NCBI GenBank assembly: GCA_043777595.1
Contig: JAYWHT010000099.1
Coordinates: 1-31,518 of the forward strand
Source: JAYVJH01 sp043777595
GTDB taxonomy: Bacteria > Bacteroidota > Bacteroidia > Cytophagales > Spirosomataceae
Length of the DNA stretch: 31,518 nt
Direction: 5' to 3'
A program made the translations under genes and the position numbers. Under the pieces are notes generated by a model. The model was not told the origin of the DNA and made no database searches. It saw only the letters and a list, made by a program, of their open reading frames with translations. Of this stretch, positions 7,923 to 14,978 are shown one piece after another (position 1 is the first letter of the stretch; each line of letters opens with the position of its first letter).

Positions 7923-9284
7923 ATGACAGAAACCGCTACGACTACTATTTTTGACTTTGTGCCTTTTGAGCCTACCCATCAACAAGCCCAAGCCTTGTAT
8001 CGGTTGTCTGAGTTTTTGGATAAAGACTGCACCGCCGATGCTTTTGTGCTAAAAGGAGCGGCTGGTACAGGCAAAACGTCGTTGGTCAAAGCCGTGGTGG
8101 ACTACTTGGGCGAGCAAAAAGTTTGTACTGTTTTGGCTGCCCCCACAGGCCGTGCGGCCAAAGTGTTGAGCCACAAAACGCAGACCTTGGCACACACGCT
8201 GCACCATACGCTGTATGTACCGCTCCTACTCGTTCAAAAAGAGGGCGAGAAGGTAATTGACGAGCGGGTCTATATGCGTTTGCGTGAGATTGTGGCTGGG
8301 CCGTATAGTATTTTTGTGGTGGACGAAGCCTCGATGTTGAGCGACCAAAACGACGACGACGAACTGTTTTGTACACCCAACTCGCTCCTACACGACCTAC
8401 TGCGTTTTGTGAAAGGCTGTAATGCCAGTAGCAAAATCGTTTTTATTGGCGATAGTTACCAGCTCAAACCCATCAAGGGCGAGTCGGTGGGCTTAGATGC
8501 CGGCTACCTACGCAATACCCACCGTCTCGACGTGCAAGAAGCCGAACTCACCGAAGTAAAACGCCAAGACGAGGGTTCGGAGGTGTTGCGTGTCGCTACC
8601 GACATTCGTGAGCGTTACGAGAATGGGGCGGCATTGGGTAAACTCCCCCTGCCTGCACTTGGGAGTGTGTGGGCAGCCTTAGACCATTATTGCAGCAGCT
8701 ACGACCCAGCCCAACTCGACCGTATTGTGATGATTGCGAGCAACCACAAAAACGTAAATTGGTTCAATAACTACGTTCGTAACAAGTTGGGGCTAAAAGG
8801 TACGTTGGCCATCGGCGACTTGGTAATGATTACCAAAAATACCATAATTGAGCAACACCAAATCGTAAACGGCGACATGGCCATCGTAACGGCCATACAC
8901 GAAGCGACCAAAGTAGCCAACCTGAATTTTAGAAAAGTTACGCTACAACTTACTGATTATTGGAATGAAACTTATACCATTACACACCAAGTGATGGTCG
9001 ATACGCTGACTGCCGAAAATGGCAGTATAGCAGCCGAAGCATACCGCAACCTTATAGCCGACCGCATGAGACACAACCCTATTTTTAGGGGTAATCCTCG
9101 CCCTTGGAACGACGAATTTGTGGGAGCATTGCACCTGCGCTACGGCCACGCCCTGACTTGCCACAAAGCACAAGGTGGCGAGTGGGACGAGGTGATTATG
9201 CACCCGTGGTTTAGAGAAAACGACCACAGATACGCCTACACAGCCATAACCCGAGCCAGAAAACAAGTACTGACATGGCGATAA
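7923..9284 (+). CDS. RecD/Dda-like superfamily 1 DNA helicase
   Basis: This 453-aa protein has the SF1B helicase motifs in order. Walker A GAAGTGKT is at 45-52, motif Ia AAPTGRAAK near 72-80, and Walker B FVVDEASML has D134/E135. Motif III KIVFIGDSYQLKPI is near 172-185. The C-terminal UvrD_C_2-type segment HALTCHKAQGGEWDEVI and the arginine-finger motif AYTAITRARKQVL close the protein. It lacks the N-terminal extension of RecD2, so it resembles the short Dda/RecD-like helicases that unwind DNA 5' to 3'. It is divergent from a WYL regulator. Confidence 0.9.
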   Translation: MTETATTTIFDFVPFEPTHQQAQALYRLSEFLDKDCTADAFVLKGAAGTGKTSLVKAVVDYLGEQKVCTVLAAPTGRAAKVLSHKTQTLAHTLHHTLYVPLLLVQKEGEKVIDERVYMRLREIVAGPYSIFVVDEASMLSDQNDDDELFCTPNSLLHDLLRFVKGCNASSKIVFIGDSYQLKPIKGESVGLDAGYLRNTHRLDVQEAELTEVKRQDEGSEVLRVATDIRERYENGAALGKLPLPALGSVWAALDHYCSSYDPAQLDRIVMIASNHKNVNWFNNYVRNKLGLKGTLAIGDLVMITKNTIIEQHQIVNGDMAIVTAIHEATKVANLNFRKVTLQLTDYWNETYTITHQVMVDTLTAENGSIAAEAYRNLIADRMRHNPIFRGNPRPWNDEFVGALHLRYGHALTCHKAQGGEWDEVIMHPWFRENDHRYAYTAITRARKQVLTWR

Positions 9285-9305
9285 CCAAGCTACAATTAAA
9301 AATTG

Positions 9306-9313
9306 TATATTTG
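9306..9313 (+). promoter_or_regulatory. Candidate -7 box of the DUF433 gene
   Basis: TATATTTG matches TAnnTTTG and ends 16 bases before the ATG at 9330. No clear -33 element is present at the expected distance. Confidence 0.35.
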
Positions 9314-9329
9314 AAAAAAAATAGAAACT

Positions 9330-9560
9330 ATGCAAAACTGGCAAGAACGAATAAGCATTGATTCGGGAATTAGATTTGGTAAACCTTGTATAAAAGGAAC
9401 GAGGATAACAGTATGGGATATTTTGGGTTGGCTATCAAACGATATGACTCATGAAGAAATAGTAGTCGATTTTCCCAGCCTTACCAAAGCCGATATTTTG
9501 GCGGCATTGGCTTATTCGGCACACAGAGAAGAAAATATCAAAATTTTGGTTACAGCTTGA
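9330..9560 (+). CDS. DUF433 antitoxin-like protein
   Basis: This 76-aa protein matches DUF433 throughout: ISIDSGIRFGKPCIKGTRI, VWDILGWLSNDMTHEEI and the LTKADILAALAYSAHREE helix. DUF433 proteins have a helix-turn-helix-like fold and are usually the antitoxin partner of a DUF5615 PIN-like toxin encoded directly downstream. Here the toxin position holds an inverted pair of REP palindromes and only a fragment of DUF5615. The antitoxin is therefore intact but orphaned. Confidence 0.85.
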   Translation: MQNWQERISIDSGIRFGKPCIKGTRITVWDILGWLSNDMTHEEIVVDFPSLTKADILAALAYSAHREENIKILVTA

Positions 9561-9578
9561 TGAAAGTGCTATAGCTGT

Positions 9579-9725
9579 GCTGTGGGGTGTTTCCACCCGA
9601 CAGCAGCTAAAGAAAGCCACGTAAAAAAGCTATTTCTTAGTCTTTGTCGGCCAGCATACGCTCAAAGAGTTTGCGCTCGCTGTCGGATAGGCCATAAAAG
9701 TCTGTCGGGTGGAAACACCCGACAG
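9579..9725. repeat. Inverted pair of REP palindromes (REPIN-like)
   Basis: GCTGTGGGGTG..CACCCGACAGC at 9579-9604 and CTGTCGGGTG-GAAA-CACCCGACAG at 9702-9725 are the same palindrome in opposite orientation, with loops TTTC and GAAA. They are separated by about 97 bases that hold a coding remnant on the minus strand. The arrangement resembles a REPIN. This family differs in sequence from the palindromes around the transposase at 21377-21892. Confidence 0.75.
9637..9699 (-). pseudogene. Coding remnant (C-terminal scrap) between REP palindromes
   Basis: Read on the minus strand, this segment gives GLSDSERKLFERMLADKD followed by a TAA stop at 9637-9639. It has protein-like composition and host-like codon use. 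It has no start and is cut off by the palindrome at 9702. It looks like the last codons of a gene otherwise lost. The source family is not recognised. Confidence 0.4.
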
Positions 9726-9731
9726 CACGGT

Positions 9732-9851
9732 AATATTTCATATCGAATTGTCAAAAAATTAAGTCATTTGTTCTCCGATAGTCTTCATGTAAGTCGTTCG
9801 GGATTAGCTATGCCTGCACCAGATATGGCTATCTGGAAATATGCAAATAAC
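9732..9851 (+). pseudogene. Fragment of a DUF5615 PIN-like toxin
   Basis: The frame reads NISYRIVKKLSHLFSDSL, then HVSRSGLAMPAPDMAIWKYA. This resembles residues of about 6-45 of Bacteroidota DUF5615 toxins (usually about 115 aa, beginning MIWxDANxSYR). The start codon and first residues are missing, replaced by the REP palindrome ending at 9725. After KYANN the toxin's TNDxDF acidic motif is also missing. A 330-base open frame (9582-9911) runs through palindrome and fragment but is not a real gene. It is the broken partner of the DUF433 antitoxin at 9330-9560. Confidence 0.7.
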
Positions 9852-9980
9852 CGAAATAGAAAACTTTTATCTGTCAGAAAACTATGGGCTTTTAGAAATA
9901 TATTGAAGTAATTGCTCTTTTCTCAGCAAAAAATTAAATATACAAACTAATTTACCCAAATTTAAACCATTAAAAACCTT

Positions 9981-10191
9981 AAAGACACCCACAACATATT
10001 GAACTTTGCAAGGCGATTCGTCTTGTTGCCTATACTTCGGTTAGGAATCAATGTTAGTCCATTGGGACGATTTTCGTAAATCATATATTAAATCCATCTA
10101 AGTATTTAGAAACATAAAGACGTTGGGGTTTTTAATATTATGAATTTATGAATTTATTATGGTCGTACATAAAGAATACGTGGGTGTCTTT
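9981..10191 (+). ncRNA. Retron msr-msd non-coding RNA
   Basis: A perfect 12-bp inverted repeat, AAAGACACCCAC (9981-9992) and GTGGGTGTCTTT (10180-10191), brackets the region exactly where retron a1/a2 repeats belong. The RT start codon follows 11 nt later. Inside, the msr part shows hairpins at 10009-10025 (CAAGGC/GTCTTG), 10029-10045 (CCTA.AC-TTCG-GT.TAGG, a UUCG tetraloop) and 10049-10064 (CAATG/CATTG). The msd part shows CATATATTAAA (10082-10092) pairing with TTTAATATTATG (10131-10142) with one bulged T, and an inner hairpin TCTAA-GTAT-TTAGA (10097-10110). The branching G cannot be fixed; G10001 is one candidate. The structure was read by hand, without folding software. Confidence 0.82.
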
Positions 10192-10202
10192 TTTTAAAAT
10201 TT

Positions 10203-11417
10203 ATGATAGCAAGCAAAGAAGAACAAATCAATCAAGAGATAAAAGACCGTTTTGCCAAACTACAAAATGCTGGCGATTTGGTTGATTTGATGAACTATGT
10301 TTGTGGTCAATGTTTGTATCCAACAGACGACAACGCCGACAAACCAAAGGCCAAAACAAAGCCTATCGAACTCAAAACCGTTACATATTATGCCAATTCG
10401 CAGCTATCGGCAGACAAAGTCTATAAAGAGTTTACGATAAAAAAGAAAAGCGGTGGCGAGCGTACAATCACCGCCCCAATCAAGCATCTGAAGCTCATAC
10501 AGCGTACTTTAAATGTTATATTGGGGGCTATTTACGAACCCAAAAGTTACGTTACGGGTTTTGTGCCGCACAAAAGCATCGTTGATAACGCCAAGGCACA
10601 CGTAAACAAAAATTACGTTTTGAATATAGACTTAGAAAACTTCTTCCCGAGCATAGAGCTACACAGAGTCAAGGCTGTTTTGAAATTAGAGCCATTTTTG
10701 TTGAACTCTGTCGAAAGAGAAAAACTGGCTTTTTTGATAGCCCGCCTGTGCTGTAAAGACGGGCGGCTGCCACAAGGCTCGCCTACGTCGCCTGTGTTGT
10801 CTAATATCGTTTGCCAGCAACTTGACAGGCGGCTGAATGGCTTGGCTAAGTCGGCCAACTGCCGTTTTACACGCTATGCCGACGACATTACGTTTTCGGC
10901 TAATAAAGATGTATTCAATCAGAAATTTAAAACTGAGTTAGAACGAATCATCAAAGAACAGTATTTTGCTATTAACAAAAAGAAAACACGCTTACAAGGC
11001 TTGGGCTACCGCCAAGAAGTAACGGGGCTGATTGTAAACGAAAAAGTAAATGTAACCAAACGCTACATGGGCGAAATACGAGCCATGCTTTATAACTGGG
11101 ATAAAAAAGGCTACGAGGTGGCAGAACAACGTTTTTTGGAGGTGTATATACCAGCCAAAGGCCACGTAAAAAAAGGCACTCCCAATTTGAAAAACGTACT
11201 TTGGGGGAAATTACAGTTTATGAGTATGGTAAGAGGCAAAGACGATGCTTTGGTGGTGAAATATATTGGGGATTATAAGAGGTTGGATACTAAAATATTG
11301 AACGTAGATTTGAATAATATTACAATGAGCGATATATTAGCCGTTTGGGAAAACGAAAGTATAGAAAAAGCCATGGAGTTATATTATTCAACTTTAAACA
11401 ACGATGCAAAAGACTAA
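10203..11417 (+). CDS. Retron reverse transcriptase
   Basis: This 404-aa RT makes msDNA from the adjacent ncRNA. The motifs are in order: RT2-like SGGERTITAP (83-92), the retron-specific NAxxH (NAKAH, 129-133), catalytic Asp143 in NIDLENFFPSI, QGSPTSP (191-197), the active-site YADD (225-228), and the retron-specific VTG (273-275) followed by NVTKRYMGEIRAML in the thumb. It is longer than typical retron RTs (about 310-340 aa) because of a C-terminal extension (about 310-404) that could bind msDNA or a partner. There is no maturase domain, and no template/variable repeat of a diversity-generating element is visible. It overlaps the next gene by 14 bp. Its base composition is host-like, unlike the AT-rich genes that follow. 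Confidence 0.95.
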   Translation: MIASKEEQINQEIKDRFAKLQNAGDLVDLMNYVCGQCLYPTDDNADKPKAKTKPIELKTVTYYANSQLSADKVYKEFTIKKKSGGERTITAPIKHLKLIQRTLNVILGAIYEPKSYVTGFVPHKSIVDNAKAHVNKNYVLNIDLENFFPSIELHRVKAVLKLEPFLLNSVEREKLAFLIARLCCKDGRLPQGSPTSPVLSNIVCQQLDRRLNGLAKSANCRFTRYADDITFSANKDVFNQKFKTELERIIKEQYFAINKKKTRLQGLGYRQEVTGLIVNEKVNVTKRYMGEIRAMLYNWDKKGYEVAEQRFLEVYIPAKGHVKKGTPNLKNVLWGKLQFMSMVRGKDDALVVKYIGDYKRLDTKILNVDLNNITMSDILAVWENESIEKAMELYYSTLNNDAKD

Positions 11418-12558
11418 AATTGATTTTATAGTAGATTTATTGGCAGATAAGCGCATGGATATATCGCTGAAAGAGATGGCGTTTGAGATGGCGGCAAAAC
11501 AAATTAGCAACATCGAAACGGAAAGTCTAAAACAACTTAGCGAAATAAAAAATGATGTTAAAAACATATTGAGTGCTGTTAATAAAAATAATGATGGTAT
11601 AGTTGAGATTCAAACTCAGATTGAGGCAAAGGGCATAGACACTAACAGTAGAACTACGGACACAAGAGATACAAAAAAAACTACTAAAAATTTTAAAGAA
11701 AAAGAACATAAACCCAAAGATGTAGCCGAGTTTATGAGTCTTTTTAATTTACCAACTGGCTTGAAATATTTAACCCATGATTTTGACGAGGGCGGTGATT
11801 TTGAGATAGATATTTTTTTATCGAAAACGAAATCTGTTTTTAATAAATATTCAAAAAGTCTAACTATTCCTCAATCTCTATGGTCAATAATTAACCAATT
11901 TGCTTTCTCAGATGACCCAAATTGGGGAAATAAACAAACAGACGGTTGGTCAAAAATAGAATGGATTGAATGGTCTAAAAAGCATAAAAAACATCTAAAA
12001 AGAAATCCAGTATTTGAGCAGATAATTGAGCAGTTCAGAAATTATACAAGGATAGAATCGCCTCAATTAACCTCAATTTTAAATGAGGTTATAAAAGATA
12101 AGTTTAACGAAGAATTTAATCAAATCGACTTAAACATAGTAGATTGTGATAAGGCTGATTTTTATACTCATGTTGATAACTTTAAAGAATCAATCAAACT
12201 AATATTTGATGGTATAAAAAAAAGAATTATTCATAATAATAAAATTACCATTAGCTATCTTAGAAAAACTGACGGCGATTATTTTGAACGAATAATCAAA
12301 ATATGCCACCATAATTCATTCCCTACAAAACCATTAGATGAATTTGTAGATGAGATTAGAAAAGAAGAAAAAGGGGAACTTGGTGATATATCAAGAAAAC
12401 TAAGGGGATATTGTAACTGGTCTATTGAAACAAACTGGGATAACCAACCTGTAAGAATTAACATTCTTCAAGAAACAGGAAAAATAAGCATTGATGATTT
12501 AGATAAAGATATTTCATTAGATGGATTTACACATATTTTAACTTTTTATTATAAATGA
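11404..12558 (+). CDS. Unknown retron-operon protein, possible degenerate GHKL ATPase fold
   Basis: I recognise no family with certainty in this 384-aa protein. Residues 1-75 are helical and coiled-coil-like, and 76-105 form a Lys/Thr-rich linker. The C-terminal part (about 250-356) has the order of elements expected of a histidine-kinase-like (GHKL) ATPase. A helix at 258-275 sits where the N-box would be. The strand ITISYLRK (281-288) and the strand ERIIKICHHNS (295-305) sit where the DxG box would be. GELGDISRKLRG (324-335) is at the G2 position, and a last strand VRINIL closes the domain. The catalytic Asn and Asp-Gly are not conserved, so any such domain is degenerate. The gene overlaps the RT upstream by 14 bp and the receiver gene downstream by 4 bp, implying coupled translation. 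It is strongly AT-rich. Confidence 0.6.
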   Translation: MQKTKIDFIVDLLADKRMDISLKEMAFEMAAKQISNIETESLKQLSEIKNDVKNILSAVNKNNDGIVEIQTQIEAKGIDTNSRTTDTRDTKKTTKNFKEKEHKPKDVAEFMSLFNLPTGLKYLTHDFDEGGDFEIDIFLSKTKSVFNKYSKSLTIPQSLWSIINQFAFSDDPNWGNKQTDGWSKIEWIEWSKKHKKHLKRNPVFEQIIEQFRNYTRIESPQLTSILNEVIKDKFNEEFNQIDLNIVDCDKADFYTHVDNFKESIKLIFDGIKKRIIHNNKITISYLRKTDGDYFERIIKICHHNSFPTKPLDEFVDEIRKEEKGELGDISRKLRGYCNWSIETNWDNQPVRINILQETGKISIDDLDKDISLDGFTHILTFYYK

Positions 12559-13274
12559 TATTTTTAATAGATGATAATAAAGCGGATAAAAGAAGAGAGG
12601 TCATGGGAATTCATTTTGTTGATGACAACTACTTTAAGGGTTTATTGTTTTCAATAGAAAAAATACAGAAAGATGCCAATTTGTCTTTCTTACAAGATGC
12701 TAAATGTATATTGCTACATAAAACAACCGATGATGTTGATAGCAATGGAGAGTTTATTGAAAACTCAACCAGCAATGTAGAAATAATAATAAATGATATT
12801 TCTGATTTTGGTTCAAAAATTCCTTTGGTGATGTTTAGTAATCGTATGGCCGAGAGTACGCCAGACACGTATAATTATGAGTTGAATCCTAATTGTGTCC
12901 ACCAAATAAAGAAGAATTTATTTTATGAACGGCTTTATGATTTTATGGATTATTATAAAAAAACAGGCTTCATAGAATTACGAATTATTGCACTTGGAAA
13001 GAGGTATAAAGCTACTGAAATAAGTAGGTATTCAAAAATTTTGATTGAATCTCTAATAAAATATTCGTTTTCAGAGTTGTTTAAGCCTAATTATGTCCAA
13101 TTATCTATTTTTAGACAGTATTTTAGCTTATCAAATCTTGGAAGTGACTTTGATAGTTTTATTAATGATTTAGAGGACAATCCTATAACGATCTCTAAAT
13201 TCATTGATAACATTTCACAAATTGTAGAAAGTTTTAATGAATATGATGAAAATATATACGGTTGGCAAAAATGA
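12555..13274 (+). CDS. Pseudo-receiver protein of the retron operon
   Basis: This 239-aa protein starts with a receiver-like fold. MIFLIDDN supplies the acidic pair D6/D7, KCILLH (50-55) is the beta-3 strand, PLVMFSN (90-96) is beta-4 with the conserved Ser95, and VHQIKKNLFYERL (115-127) contains the beta-5 Lys region. The phosphoacceptor Asp expected at the end of beta-3 is replaced by His55, so it probably cannot be phosphorylated in the usual way. Residues 130-239 are mostly helical and of unknown family. It starts within the stop of the preceding gene (ATGA) and overlaps the following gene by 29-38 bp. It may bind the next protein or act as a phosphorylation-independent switch; this role is inferred. 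Confidence 0.65.
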   Translation: MIFLIDDNKADKRREVMGIHFVDDNYFKGLLFSIEKIQKDANLSFLQDAKCILLHKTTDDVDSNGEFIENSTSNVEIIINDISDFGSKIPLVMFSNRMAESTPDTYNYELNPNCVHQIKKNLFYERLYDFMDYYKKTGFIELRIIALGKRYKATEISRYSKILIESLIKYSFSELFKPNYVQLSIFRQYFSLSNLGSDFDSFINDLEDNPITISKFIDNISQIVESFNEYDENIYGWQK

Positions 13275-14952
13275 TGATGTCATCTTGAATGAATTGGATT
13301 TTGCCAAAATAGAAATGCCGATTATTTCTACTGATAATGAAATACATGATTTCGTTGAAACTAATTTTTTTCATTTAGATTTTAATGCTCTCATCATCAC
13401 AGTAAAGAAAGCTGATACTACTACTATGTTTCGTTTAGCTCTACATATTAGGCTAACTGAAAAATTGTGGGAAAAAAGATTATGCTCTATATTATTTATC
13501 TCTACCGAAAGCCTTGGTACAATTCTCAGAGACGCTGGGATATATGGTCATATTTTAGCAACCAAAGGATGTAGATTTGAACAACTTAAATCTATCGAAA
13601 TTATTGGTAAAGCAATTGAAAAAGTTGAACCATTAACACCTGACGATTTTAAGGTTTCTTTCTTAAAACAAATATCGATTCAGCCTGATGAAACTATTGG
13701 ACGGCATTCTATTGCGAATCAATGGGGTGCTTTAATTCTTGATAAAGTAGCAAATACGAAAGTCCTTGATTCAAATAGAGAATTACTTGACACACAGAAA
13801 AAGTTATACTTCAAGTATGTATCTGCCCTCAATTTTGATTATTCAAAACTTAATAAGCCACAAAAACAACTAATTGATTTAGAGCAGTTTAATAAATCAA
13901 TTACGATAGATTCAAAGGGCTATAAAATATTGCTAATTGATGATGAAGCAGAAAAAGGCTGGCAAAATGTGTTAGAAAAAGTGTTTAAAAATAATACTAA
14001 ATTTGATACTATTTCGGAAAAAATAAAAGATTTTGATGGGTTTAGTTCCAATTCAAAAACTATTATTGAAAATGAAGAATATGATTTATACCTCATAGAT
14101 TTAAGGCTTAATGGAATTGATGAAGAAGGCGTAATAGAACCCAGAGATTTTTCTGGAACAAAAATTTTAAAAAAAATCAAAGAAATTAACAAAGGAAACC
14201 AAGTAATAATCTTTACAGCATCAAACAAAGCATGGAATTTAAAAGCACTATTAGATTTAGAACAAGGTGCAGATGGCTATTACATTAAAGAATCTCCTGA
14301 ATATAATTTTCCATTGAATTTTTCAAAAGAAAACTATTCCAACTTTCAGAATGAGGTTCGCAAATGCTTGAAATTAAATTATCTGAGAAAAATATTTGAT
14401 ATTAGCAAAAAATGTAATGATTTTATAAATGTAGATAAACCTAACAGAAGTATTTATTATAAATCTTTTTATGAACGCTCAGAGGCATCCTTAGAAATTG
14501 CCTTTGAATTATTAAAAAAATCAGCAAATGACCTTAAATATTTGAACTTGGCTTATTTGACTTATTTTCAAATTTTGGAAGATTATGTTGGGCAACATGA
14601 AAATTTTAGGTTTGACTATAATAGTGGAAATGCCTATGTGAATTCAAACGTATTAGTAATTAATGGAAATACGAAAGAATGGCAGTTGAAATTTATAAAG
14701 AAGGGAATAGAAAAGTACGATTATTTTGAAGTAGGAACAGAAATAAATGACAAAAATTGGTCTTCACTATCACAAATATCATTCGCTCTTATTTTCAAAT
14801 TCAATAAAAATAATGCTTACCTTCAAAATTGGGGAAAACTAAACTATTTAAGAAATACAAAGGCTGGTCACGGTGGGGATAAAGGATTTGTAACAATACC
14901 AGAAATCAAAGAATTATTAGAAATCGTAGAACTATTTTTAACAAATCCATAA
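13237..14952 (+). CDS. Tandem receiver protein with C-terminal HEPN-like RNase domain
   Basis: This 571-aa protein has three parts. Residues 1-125 look like a degenerate receiver (ALIITV, CSILFIST, HILATK strands), followed by a linker with GRHSIANQWGA (155-165). Residues 228-355 form a canonical receiver: acidic pair D235/D236 in ILLIDDE, phosphoacceptor D288 in LYLIDLRL, T327 in IIFTAS and K351 in YYIKES. Residues 375-571 are mainly helical and end with YLRNTKAGH, an exact RNxxxxH motif (R539, H545) typical of HEPN ribonucleases. The likely role is an effector RNase controlled by receiver phosphorylation or by partner proteins. Three ATGs (13237, 13243, 13246) can start the frame, all within the preceding gene. 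The gene is strongly AT-rich. Confidence 0.78.
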   Translation: MNMMKIYTVGKNDDVILNELDFAKIEMPIISTDNEIHDFVETNFFHLDFNALIITVKKADTTTMFRLALHIRLTEKLWEKRLCSILFISTESLGTILRDAGIYGHILATKGCRFEQLKSIEIIGKAIEKVEPLTPDDFKVSFLKQISIQPDETIGRHSIANQWGALILDKVANTKVLDSNRELLDTQKKLYFKYVSALNFDYSKLNKPQKQLIDLEQFNKSITIDSKGYKILLIDDEAEKGWQNVLEKVFKNNTKFDTISEKIKDFDGFSSNSKTIIENEEYDLYLIDLRLNGIDEEGVIEPRDFSGTKILKKIKEINKGNQVIIFTASNKAWNLKALLDLEQGADGYYIKESPEYNFPLNFSKENYSNFQNEVRKCLKLNYLRKIFDISKKCNDFINVDKPNRSIYYKSFYERSEASLEIAFELLKKSANDLKYLNLAYLTYFQILEDYVGQHENFRFDYNSGNAYVNSNVLVINGNTKEWQLKFIKKGIEKYDYFEVGTEINDKNWSSLSQISFALIFKFNKNNAYLQNWGKLNYLRNTKAGHGGDKGFVTIPEIKELLEIVELFLTNP

Positions 14953-14978
14953 AATTACAACACCAACCAAAAAACACA

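Noticed and set aside
8943..9344. 133-codon minus-strand open frame over the helicase 3' end
   Set aside because: It is antisense to the conserved helicase motifs and its translation resembles no protein family.
9582..9911. Open frame of 109 codons as a gene
   Set aside because: It reads through two REP palindromes, and its only protein-like part is a fragment of a DUF5615 toxin lacking both ends.
9981..10191. 12-bp inverted repeat as ends of an insertion sequence
   Set aside because: It encloses only 211 bases without a transposase, shows no target duplication, and sits exactly where retron a1/a2 repeats are expected before an RT.
10203..11417. RT as part of a group II intron or diversity-generating retroelement
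   Set aside because: There is no maturase or intron structure and no template/variable repeat pair is seen, whereas the retron-specific NAxxH and VTG motifs are present.
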